Assembly (NCBI GenBank): GCA_025769875.1 | Contig: JAGFNK010000732.1 | Location: 1 to 23,691, forward strand | Direction of reading: 5' to 3' | Length of the DNA stretch: 23,691 bases | DNA from: Russula earlei | Taxonomy: Eukaryota; Basidiomycota; Agaricomycetes; Russulales; Russulaceae | In this document: piece by piece, positions 1 to 8,319 of the stretch | How the letters are laid out: the number at the start of each line of letters is the position of its first letter | How positions within the stretch are numbered: position 1 is the first letter of the stretch | Translations under genes and position numbers: made by a program | The notes under the pieces: generated by a model | Database searches by the model: none | Seen by the model: only the letters and a program-made list of their open reading frames with translations | What the model was told of the DNA's origin: nothing

Positions 1-1
1 T

Positions 2-1264
2 ATGATGCAGACCCACTCATCAATAAGTCCAGATTCCATGGAAGGAAGTCTAATCTCGGAAAGTAACAAGGCTATATGGACAACTGACGAGGAAGCTGCA
101 TTTCTACTGTTCCTTGTTGAGCAGAAACAAGAAGGAAACATGACCTCCAACACCATGTTCAAGGACCATACCTTCAACCAAGCAGCCAATTCTATCAAGC
201 CCATGCATGAGAAGGGTCCTATCAAGACTGGACCTATGTGCAAATCAAAATGGCAAAGGGTACAAAATTTTTTTGCTTTGCCATATCACACAGCTAAGAT
301 CATCTACTACTAGATGAAGAAGGAGCACTTGGTAATCATTGCTCTCAGGAATGAGTCCAGGTTTGGGCACCTATGGACCAATGAGAATGGAATTGTTGTT
401 CCACCTGAAATGGAATCAGTGTGGAGTGATCTAGTCAAGGTGCATACATAACATCTAATTTGTCAATGCCATCTGATTATTAGTAGAAAAATCAAGAATA
501 CAAGAAGTACAAGGATAAAGGCTGGCCACATTGCAGCATCATGAAATTTCTGATGCCATCAAGTGCAAAAGGCCAACATTCATATCAGGGCACACAGTTG
601 ACAGCCCATTTTACTCCCCCTCAGTCATCTGTGTTGCTGTCCCCCAATCCCAATTTGTTTGAACATCAAAGTGGGGACTCCTTGTCATCTCTGGTGCCAG
701 ATTGCTCTTCCTCCTCATCCAGTGTCCTTCATTCCAAACACAAAGTATCTCAGGTCAAGGATGTCACCTCCAAAACATCTTCCTCATTTACCAAAAAACT
801 CAAGTCTGATTCCATGGCAGTTGCTGTCCACAGCATGCAGTCAACCATGGAGAGGTTTGCTGATAACTTCAACACAACCATGCATGCATTCATTGCTTCA
901 TCCCCACCCCCAATGTTGCTGGCACTCCCCCCCACTCCCAATGCCACTGGCACTCCCCTCAAACCCAGCCCTGGCCCCACCTCTAGCCATGCATATGCTG
1001 CCTTCAAATGATATCATAACTATCTCAGCACTTCCCAAGACCACCTGTCAGTCACTAGCAATTCAACATCTTACCAAGGATAATGAACTGAATGGTGAAT
1101 GGCTCTCCATGGATGATGTTGTCCCTGTGATCAATATCTTGGGATCTTGTGACATTGTGTGCATAGACAGTTATATTGTGCTTATGACTAACAGGTCAGC
1201 ATTGTTGTGCAAGATTGCACACAACTACATCAAGGATCTATTGGAGAAGGCTAGGACATCCTGA
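2..1264 (+). pseudogene. Myb/SANT-like DNA-binding protein of the Harbinger element (5' end uncertain, frameshifted)
   Basis: Likely exons are 2-259, 314-439 and 487 onward. The introns 260-313 (54 nt) and 440-486 (47 nt) both follow GT-AG and keep the frame. Exon 1 holds the first half of a Myb/SANT-like domain of the Myb_DNA-bind_3 type (WTTDEEAAFLLFLVE, then KSKWQRVQ). Exon 2 gives the second half (SRFGHLWTNENGIVVPP, then VWSDLVK), and exon 3 starts with the usual YKDKGWP stretch. The rest is Ser/Pro-rich. The first frame stops at 1009-1011, but a coding-like C-terminus (SMDDVVPVINILG, IKDLLEKA) continues in the next frame to 1264, so I infer a frameshift near 1005. The gene is open to the window edge, so the ATG at 2 may not be the true start. 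Role by family knowledge: transposase partner that binds DNA near the element ends. Confidence 0.65.
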
Positions 1265-1535
1265 CTGTAGTTGTACTTCTACAGTAATCACCCATCACAC
1301 ACATGTATCATAATTTGTTGAATGCCATGAAGTGTTCTTTCATTTTCTGAAAACATGTGGACATGTGTCTGAACTAAATACCTGCTGTGCAATCCTCAAG
1401 TGTTTTCTGATACTGCTCCCACATCTCACCTGCAATCCTGTCTCACCTGATATTTGCTTGCTCCCTCTCATAGCATGTCACTGCCCCTCTTCCCAGTTCA
1501 CCCACTGCTTCATGATGACCCATCTGAGGGTCTAC

Positions 1536-2499
1536 TGTCAAGACTCACTGTTGAACAATCCAGTTCAAGAGCAAGGGGTTAGTTCAAAGACGAGTGAATA
1601 GACATCCAAGACAGCGTGGGTGAGAAGTAGAGTCCAGAGCAGTAACAAATACCAAAGAGGTATGGTTACTGGTAAGGTCAAGCAGGTACGTAGAGAGAAA
1701 GCCAGAATAGTCACAAGGGGATGGTCCTTAAATGAGTATTCCATGGATGGAGAGTGCCGTAAACAAATGGACAGTCTGAGGACTGTCTGTTACTTTATTG
1801 AGCGCTTATATACTACAAGAGAACAGCTAAATAGGGAACAAGTCATAACCTTGTTATCAAGCACAATAGAGTGATGAGTAAGAAGTCGGAGTGCGCTTAC
1901 TGAGCATGCTCAGTCATGCTCAGTAATCTGCTGAGTAAGAAGGCTCCCTTTGATGAGTAAGAGCCTTTATGGTTCACATGTTTACTGTCCTAGTACATGT
2001 GTGAAGCACCTGATTCATTTGCTGTTAGTTAGTTTAGGGCCGGTTGTTTGAGGACTTGTAGTTTGGTTCAGGGAATTTGGTTGTCTATAAGGCCCCTTAT
2101 ATAGTTCTATTAGGGTCTTTAGAGTCGACCCTAATACTTCTATTAAGGTCCTCAGTATTGCTGTATAGTTTGCTCTATAGTTATTAGAGTCAGTCTAATA
2201 ACGTGTTGTAGGGTCTTTAGTATTGTGTTAGTGCCTATTATAGGGCACTTCTAGTCATCCTAAAGGGTCCTTAGGGAGGCTATAATACTGTCCTTTATTG
2301 CTAAAAGGGTTGCCATTAAGTGGGGCTTGCTGTATGTCAATTGTGCCGAGAATTGCTTGTGTGACAATGTGGGTGCAATATTGTGGACACCTCTACTCAC
2401 CCCTTTTGTCCGTGTGAACAGGGTGACACCATAGAGGCTGGGTTTCCTCTCATAAGGAAGGGTCCTTCAAGGGCCCTCTCTGGGAAATGGTTCATGACA
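1536..2499 (-). repeat. Solo LTR, family D copy 1 (964 bp), TSD TCTAC
   Basis: The unit starts TGTCAAGACT and ends TTCATGACA, so it has TG...CA ends with TGTCA/TGACA symmetry. It is flanked by TCTAC at 1531-1535 and TCTAC at 2500-2504, a perfect 5-bp target-site duplication as made by Ty3/Gypsy integrases. Orientation is minus, because TATATAAG (complement of 1805-1812) is followed by AATAAA (complement of 1794-1799). It is the inverted counterpart of 3204-4156 over its whole length. No internal retroelement sequence is attached, so this is a solo LTR left by LTR-LTR recombination. It lies in the C-terminal codons of the Harbinger transposase, whose frame resumes cleanly on the other side. 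Confidence 0.92.
1899..1914. promoter_or_regulatory. 16-bp perfect palindrome in the U3 of solo LTR copy 1
   Basis: It is identical to the palindrome at 3778-3793. It is followed by a second partial copy (CATGCTCAGTAA) at about 1915-1926. No base differs between the two diverged LTR copies across these 16 positions. Confidence 0.5.
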
Positions 2500-3777
2500 T
2501 CTACCCTGTCATCAAATATGTTGATCTCACTGTGATCATAATGGTGAATAAAATTGTGAAGGGCTGCAAGTGCCGATGGGATGCGCGCTTGAATATCCAT
2601 GTTATACTCAGGGGGGTACCAAAGGATTTTGAAACACCGCTTGAGAATCCCAAACATACACTCTATGACATTGTGAGCTTGAGCATGGTGCAGATTGAAC
2701 AATTCCTGGGGTGTGTGTGGCCTAGGACAAGTGTAAAAATTAGTGAGAAGATAGGAAAGAAAGAGAGAACACAAGAAAGAGAGAACACACTGTATGCCAG
2801 CATGACCCCACTCAGATAGATGATATTGTACACCTCAATAAGGAACAAGCAGTGTGTTTGATGAGGCAAAGCCTGCATCAGCAAGATAGTATTTCCCTCT
2901 TGGGATGGGGAAATTGGAATGATGGGCATTGTGGAAAAGAGTTGAGTCAGCGGTGGAGCCCTCCCAACCAGTCAAAAGATATGTGAAGTGGAGGTCAAAT
3001 GAACAAGCAGCAAGGCAGTTCTGTGAGAGAATGCTGTTGCAGTCTCTTGTTGCATCACGCTCTGTGGCAGTGGAGTAACAACTGATGTGGGTGCCATTGA
3101 TAGCACCCAGAGCATCCTTGAAAAAGGGAAAAAAATTTGGGATTCCCTTGGATAAAGGAGTGAGGAGGGGAATTGGCATCAGGAAGCTGTACAAAGGTGG
3201 TGTTGTCATGAACCATTCTCTGGAGAGGGCCCTTGAAGGACCCTTCCTTATAGGAGGAAACCCAGCCTCTATGGTGTCACCCTGTTCACACGAGCAAAAG
3301 GGGTGAGTAGAGGTGTCCACAATATCGTGCGTGCATTGTCATGTGAGCAATTCTCAGCACAATCGACATAAAGCAAGCCCCACTTAATGGCAACCCTTCT
3401 AGCAATAAAGCACAGTATTAGGGCCCTCCTAGGGACCCTTTGGGACGACTCTAGGTGCTCTACAATAGGTACTAACCTAGTATCAAAGACTCTACAACAC
3501 GTTATTAGACCAACTCTAATAACTATAGAATGAACTATAAGGCAATACTAAGGACCTTAATAGAAGTATTAGGGTCGACTCTAAGGACCCTAATAGAGCT
3601 ATATAAGGGCCTTATAAGATAACACTATTCCCTAACCAAACTACAAGTCCTCAAATGACTGGCCCTAAACTAACTAACAGAAAATAAATCAGGTGCTCGC
3701 ACGTGCACTAGAACAGTAAACACATGGACAATGGAAGCTCTTACTCATCAGGAGAAGCCTTCTTACTACTGAGCATG

Positions 3778-3793
3778 ACTGAGCATGCTCAGT
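3778..3793. promoter_or_regulatory. 16-bp perfect palindrome in the U3 of solo LTR copy 2
   Basis: The sequence ACTGAGCATGCTCAGT is its own reverse complement. The same 16 bases occur in LTR copy 1 at 1899-1914. Partial copies (GAGCATG, CATGCTCAG) and repeated TTACTCA-like words lie next to it. The position upstream of the TATA box suggests a dimeric transcription-factor site or enhancer, but this is inference from position and symmetry only. Confidence 0.5.
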
Positions 3794-3879
3794 AAGCACA
3801 CTCCAACTTCTTACTCAGCACTCTATTGTGCTTGATAACAAGGTTATGACTTGTTCTCTATTCAGCAGTTCTCTTGTAG

Positions 3880-3898
3880 TATATAAGCGCTCAATAAA
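3880..3898 (+). promoter_or_regulatory. TATA box and overlapping poly(A) signal of LTR family D
   Basis: TATATAAG (3880-3887) is followed after five bases by AATAAA (3893-3898). The same arrangement is on the minus strand at 1794-1812 in the other copy. In LTRs the TATA box marks the U3/R boundary region and AATAAA marks R/U5 processing. Here the two are almost fused, which implies a very short R or a poly(A) signal that lies at the RNA 5' end. Confidence 0.5.
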
Positions 3899-4657
3899 GT
3901 AGCGGACAGTCCTCAGACTGTCCATTTGTTTACGGCACTCTCCACCCCTGGGATACTCCTTTAAGGACCGTCCCCTTGTGACTATCCTGGCCTCCTCTCT
4001 GCGTGACTGCTCGACTCTCACAGTAACAGTACCTCTCTGGTATTTGTTACTACTCTGGACTCTGCTTCTCGCCCATGCCATCCTAGACGTCTATCGACTC
4101 GTCTTCGAGCTAATTCCTTGCTCTTGAACTGGATAGTTCAACAGTGAGTCTTGACAGGTGTAGAAAGGGGGGTTTGCGAGAACTCCAAGTATCTTTTTAA
4201 AATATCTGGATATCCATCAGAAGATACATAGAAGGAATCCATGGGATATGTACTTTGAGACCATGCTTGGTGACCACTGAAAACACTCTCTAATATTTGT
4301 TGTTGACAGCCCAGTGGAAGTGGCATAGAGAAATATGGCAACCTGTTCTTCAATTTGGACATGCCAAGATGACGCAACACCAAAGTTGCAGAGAGTCTGC
4401 TGGAGCTTGTGAAACACATGTTTATGGACCCCAAGTTCATTCCAAATGTGTTCTGGGTGGCCAGTGAGTAGTTCATGGACCTAGGCAAGACCAGTAAGGG
4501 TGGAGGTGTGATATGGAATAGGAGGAGAACGGGGTTTGAGTATTGACAGTATGGCCTGGAAGCCATAAAGGGCATAACCTGTAAAATATAAAATCATTAG
4601 AAGCTGTTGGTGTCACCATTGTACCTGCTGCAGATACAGCCTCTCCTGATCAGCCAT

Positions 4658-5755
4658 AGCATTGACCAGGGGATGGACAGGTGATGACTTGAAATTGGGG
4701 GGTAAAAATTTGGCCATGACTTGGAGGGGCATAAAAAGTTTTTGGGCACATCAGTCATTACAACAACAATGACATCATATATGCAAATATGTGAATTACA
4801 GTTAACAGACAAAAACAACTGATCTTAGTTAATCATATGACATGTCACTGTCCTCACACCTGTCACACCTATCACACCCAGCTAATACCAAAATTCAAGT
4901 TCCAAGTTCAAGTTTCAAGAAATCTTGGTTGCTGTATGGGGCCTAAGTTCCAGTGTAACCTTTGTGATTGGTGCATGCTCAAATTGGTGTTCCAAGTAAT
5001 GTATTTTCCCATGTGTGATTTGTGGCTTTGTGCCCCTTCATTTTTGTTTCAAATTCTTGCTGTGCCATTTTGGTATCATTGGTTTGGCATGTATTTATAT
5101 CCTGATGAATGATGGACAATCCAAGATGAGACAAGATATGCTACGGTCCATGATACCACAGATTTCCAAACCTGTTAGCATTCATGAGATAACACCAAGG
5201 GTCAATTTTTATCTAAAACAGAAATCAGAGACCCATGGGATATCTGCACAGAATTTCATGCCAAAGGGGTGAAAGAGAATCAGCACATGGGTTTTAAGTG
5301 GGCAATTGACATATGTTGCTTCTGTAAATAATGTAAAATAATAAAAATTTGTGGGTTGGTACCCCCAAAATATTATGTCCTGCCCTGAAAAAAAAAATTG
5401 TGATCGCTTCCTTTAAAAGGCCTTCACCCCTCAGAAGTGAAAGATATGCTGTGAGATGCTGGCTGCTAGTAGCACTATATTATAATCACTTGGAATGTAG
5501 AGTGTGAACACATTGAAACAGAGGCCATCAGTGATTTATTTGCCACAATATAAGGCTGATTGCAAACTTTACATGATGAAATCATAAAGGGCATTTTCGG
5601 CCATTGACACGTGTTATAGACACAAATTAAAATTAAACAGGTAAAGGCAGGTGGTATGACCATGATCATATCATACTCGATGTCATCAACAACAAAGCAC
5701 ATGTAGATGGCTATTCTTTGTTCAACAATCAAGATGCGCACTGGTACAGAGATTA
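4658..5755. other. Noncoding, CpG-poor terminal region of the Harbinger element and flanking repeat
   Basis: No convincing gene is present. The ORFs of up to 91 codons here lack any recognisable domain. Sequence at about 4850-4940 and 5100-5260 reappears, diverged and inverted, at about 14100-14420. That supports its being the transposase-side terminal region of a Harbinger family. A run of nine or more A at about 5388-5398 is the only simple-sequence feature. Composition changes at about 5755, where CpG dinucleotides become frequent. Confidence 0.5.
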
Positions 5756-6326
5756 CCTAATTCAACGAGACCGTGATCAGTTTGTGTTTTGTTTCGGCGT
5801 GCACTGATGTCTCATCGCATCGATGGCATGGTCTCACTGCATTCGTCCGTGACTCCGATTCGTTTCCAACAGCGCTGGATCATCGTCACCCTCATGCAAT
5901 ACACGTTCCAAGGAGGGATGGCATGACACTCCTTTAGTTGGCAACGGACTCGTTGATGGCTCGCACAGGCAACCCGGTTACAGACTTCCATGACAGTCTG
6001 GGATTATCACCGGTGACGAATGAGGGAATCGAATATCCACCGCGTCAGCTCGTGTCACGACGTGAGAGCGTGCATTTCCCAGACATCGCCATGATGGTGG
6101 GGAGGGAACCCCAGACGGGTGGAGATTTCACAACGAAAAGTCGTATTGAGATAATAATTATCAAATAGTGTAATGGAGAAATTCGAAGGGAGATTGCGTA
6201 TGCATTATAGAACGGTAAGGACGTAACTACGACCGTGAGTCCGCAAATAAAAATACACTCGTGCACCGGGCTTGCTGAAGTACGTGTCGATACATAATAT
6301 GGCGTAAGTGGGCTGCGATCGGTCAG
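5756..6326. other. Left flank of the genic island, no supported gene
   Basis: The sequence is CpG-rich, like the genes that follow. A 76-codon ORF on the plus strand (5938-6168) has no recognisable domain and no homologous partner in the window, so I do not call it a gene. The last part (6170-6326) is probably the 3' UTR and terminator region of the UbiA gene on the minus strand. Confidence 0.4.
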
Positions 6327-7460
6327 TCAAAAGGCCAGAACGGACGTCCTGGCATGCAAAGGGAGTACATGCGCGGCCATGAGCCAGATCTAAGTAGCCA
6401 CCATCCGTCAGCTTCGACTTTACCGGGCCTCATGCTAGATTTGCAACGCACATTAAATATTAGATACGAGTTCTTGTCGGCTTCCAGAGTCCGCCAATGG
6501 TAATAGCGTATCCCCACATAGGTGCCGAAGGTGACGAGGAACGCGGCGCTGACAGGGCCAACTCCCCAAAACCAGCTGAGAAAGAAAGACCATGCGACGG
6601 TAGCAAAGAGGGTGAAGGCTCGAGAAAACTCGGGAGCATAAATAGGGAAGGTCACGCGGCCCAGAGCCTTATCTCCCTCGACATCAGGAAAGTCTTGTGC
6701 TTGGATCGTCGTAAAAATGAGAATGCCACTTATGATGACGGCAGTGACGGACACGAAATCCATTGCATGATCGGCGCCTAATCCCCATCAGCGTCCGCAA
6801 AGGAAGCTCTGCACAACGACAAGGACATACCGATGATCGTTGTAGCGCCGACTTCGAAGGAAACATAACCGCCTATGTTACAGAAGTTTTTGCCGACGAT
6901 ATGGCTAGCCGCACCGAGCTCGTCATAAATGAACGTGGTGACCACGAGGCCTATGGTAACAAGAACGAGTTCTGGATTATAGGTTGACGACCAGAATAAA
7001 CACAAGGCAACGATGGCCCAGCGAAGCGCGACAGCCTGCGACTCGGTTATTCGCCCGGACGGGAGAGGACGCCAGGGACGATTAAGTTTGTCCTCTTCAC
7101 AACTACGCGCCTGGTTGGATACGTTGCACAAGAGTAAATGGAACCAGATCCAAACCCAGGATTGGAGTAGGCTGGAGAATGACTGTACGGGTGCGGTCGC
7201 ACAAGCAAAGGCGGTCTACGGACCAAGGCGTCAAGAGTGCAGGAGGAGAGACGATTGATCAAAGGGCTCACGATGGGAAGGAATATGGTCTTGTAATCCG
7301 TCCACGTAAATAGTATGGCGGTGTGCAGATGATACTTCGCGGTAGAGAAGGACTTGAGGAGAAAGTCCTCCACCCTATTGAAGGTCAGGTGGACGGAGAC
7401 CGACCAAGATGAATTATTGATGTTATGGGGGTTGAGTGAGGAAATGACGATTCTCGCCAT
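6327..7460 (-). CDS. UbiA-family membrane prenyltransferase, 4 exons, 320 aa
   Basis: Exons on the minus strand are 7460-7272, 7215-6831, 6777-6452 and 6389-6327 (stop TGA 6327-6329). Introns are 6390-6451 (62 nt), 6778-6830 (53 nt) and 7216-7271 (56 nt), all GT-AG, and the spliced length is exactly 321 codons. The product is a polytopic membrane protein. The first UbiA prenyl-diphosphate motif is CNVSNQARSCEED (about residues 93-105), followed by NRPWRPLPSGRIT. The second Asp-rich motif is QDFPDVEGDKALGR (Asp 220, 223, 227), followed by TFPIYAP. Helical hydrophobic segments surround both. By family knowledge it transfers an isoprenoid chain to an aromatic or related acceptor; the acceptor cannot be read from sequence. 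Mushroom genomes carry several such UbiA-like genes, often linked to meroterpenoid or unknown pathways. No neighbouring biosynthetic gene is visible. All motifs look intact, with no frameshift or stop, so it is likely functional. Confidence 0.88.
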
Positions 7461-8073
7461 TTTTCTATATGTAATAACACGATGCGGTCGTCAGGAAAGC
7501 GAAGGAAAGAGGGCAGGGGAGAGGAACGTACGAGGCGAAGTCGTCGCGATAGGATCAGAGGGGAGAGGAGAAATGGATTTCGTGAATAGGGTGAAGTAGA
7601 GGTGGGGACTGGCACAACACGAATACGGGACAGATGTGACCGCGCATAAGTACGTCCCAGCGTGATCCCACCGATTTGGGGTGGAAGAGCTTGCATGGTA
7701 GATCACACCCGTTTTCGATGCTGTCCGGGACGAGCAATAGAAATTTGACTCAGATTTGAGTTCAGTCCGCCGCGGGAAAGGGACATGAAAATTCAAAACG
7801 CCCGGACAATAGCCCGACTTGATTGAACAGGGTGGGATGGAAGGAAAGGAGATGCGGCAGGCGCCTGCTTGCTGGTAGCAAAGGAACCAAATTCTTCGAG
7901 TCGTCGTTTGCCCAAATGGGAAACCCACCCAAAACCAAAAGTCTCCGCCCAAGGACCCCGATCACCTCAATCATTCCCTTCCCTCCACTCGTCTTTCAAT
8001 CACACCGCAACCTCAAACCAACCAACGGGGATAACACGTCGATAGGTTCTTACAAGCATGTCCTTTCCTTCTC
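7461..8073. other. Upstream region of the UbiA gene, no supported gene
   Basis: Several overlapping ORFs exist on both strands (for example 7491-7952 on the minus strand), but none has a recognisable domain, and they are Ser/Pro/Cys-rich in a way typical of noncoding translation. The region probably holds the UbiA promoter and 5' UTR. I could not place a convincing TATA box. Confidence 0.4.
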
Positions 8074-8319
8074 CTAGTAGCCTGGAAACTGTGGCACAGC
8101 TGCTTCCTTCATATTCTGTCTGGCTCTAGTGGCTCCGTCTGCCATAGCCTTTGGCATCGTGTCAGTCGCCATCTGTTCTGTCGATGTCAGCGGCATGGAC
8201 TGCCATCCACGGAGTAGGCGTTCGACCTGATCCCCTGCACCGGCCCACGCGACATCCCTTTTGATCGCAGCCGCATATGCCGTCCTTTTCCCATCTCGTT
8301 CGCCCGTTCCGTGGATCAT
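8074..8319 (-). CDS. Hypothetical 81-aa ORF with weak CsbD/Hmp1-like pattern
   Basis: I do not recognise this with confidence. The ORF reads MIHGTGERDGKRTAYAAA, then AGAGDQVERLL, then TRARQNMKEA. The spacing G..E...G...Y.AA..K.....AG.GDQVE resembles the middle repeat of fungal CsbD-like/Hmp1 small proteins (cruciform-DNA or stress-related). The VVGAVTGD-type core is not recognisable, so the match is weak. A possible upstream intron on the minus strand ends with TTTAG just before AGGTGCCTGGAGTCC (about 8335), which would give an extra 5' exon; this is speculative. It could equally be a decayed gene or noncoding. Confidence 0.25.
   Translation of the reverse strand: MIHGTGERDGKRTAYAAAIKRDVAWAGAGDQVERLLRGWQSMPLTSTEQMATDTMPKAMADGATRARQNMKEAAVPQFPGY

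Larger units (their letters stand above)
3204..4156 (+). repeat. Solo LTR, family D copy 2 (953 bp), TSD GGTGT
   Basis: It starts TGTCATGAACC and ends GTCTTGACA, flanked by GGTGT at 3199-3203 and GGTGT at 4157-4161, a second perfect 5-bp duplication different from that of copy 1. Orientation is plus: TATATAAG is at 3880-3887 and AATAAA at 3893-3898. A 16-bp perfect palindrome lies at 3778-3793, about 90 bp upstream of the TATA box. The insertion splits the Harbinger transposase between its HTH region and its DDE core. It keeps more CpG sites than copy 1 at several aligned positions, for example AATCGAC here against AATTGAC in copy 1. Confidence 0.92.
1374..4657 (-). pseudogene. Harbinger DDE transposase (DDE_Tnp_4 type), interrupted by two solo LTRs
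   Basis: Reading on the minus strand, the start is probably MADQERLYLQQ at 4657. An HTH-like region follows (EEQVAIFLYA at about 4340, IRECFQWSPSMVSKY). LTR 3204-4156 comes next, then the DDE core (PFFKDALGAINGTHI at about 3120-3082, TGWEGSTADSTLF at about 2950, ECMFGILKR at about 2660), then LTR 1536-2499, then a C-terminal tail ending at TAG 1374-1376. Skipping each LTR and one target-site copy restores a continuous frame at both junctions. An intron at 2722-2790 (69 nt, GT-AG, CTAAT branch-like site) joins GHAGI to PHTPQELFN in frame. Defects: TGA at 2835-2837 and 1443-1445, TAG at 4481-4483, frameshifts near 4215-4165, and the first catalytic Asp (GAIDGTH in the family) is Asn at 3096-3098. 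The other two acidic residues remain (2946-2948 and 2661-2663). It is certainly inactive. Confidence 0.85.
1..5400. mobile_element. Degenerate PIF/Harbinger DNA transposon; left end off-window, right end fuzzy
   Basis: The element combines a Myb/SANT-like gene on the plus strand with a Harbinger-type DDE transposase on the minus strand. The two genes converge with about 110 bp between their stop codons. This two-gene layout is characteristic of PIF/Harbinger elements, where the Myb-like protein helps the transposase reach the nucleus and bind DNA. The left terminus lies before base 1. The right terminus was not found: noncoding, CpG-poor sequence runs from 4658 to about 5750, and I could not pick out a terminal inverted repeat or 3-bp target duplication. 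Two solo LTRs sit inside it. Both genes are broken, so the copy is not autonomous. Confidence 0.75.

Noticed and set aside
1009..1015. An intron explaining the frame change in the Myb-like gene
   Set aside because: GT-AG pairs tried near 913-985 leave a stop codon in frame, so a frameshift is the simpler reading.
1620..4081. Conserved 84-88 codon ORF in both LTR copies (1620-1874 plus, 3815-4081 minus)
   Set aside because: The similarity follows from the DNA homology of the two LTRs. The ORF runs antisense to the TATA box, has no recognisable domain and is not shown to be under selection.
1536..4156. A single foldback transposon with about 950-bp terminal inverted repeats
   Set aside because: Each arm has its own different 5-bp target duplication, and the transposase frame resumes across each arm, so these are two separate solo LTRs.
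5938..6168. 76-codon ORF on the plus strand
   Set aside because: It has no domain, no splice partner and lies in the likely 3' flank of the UbiA gene.
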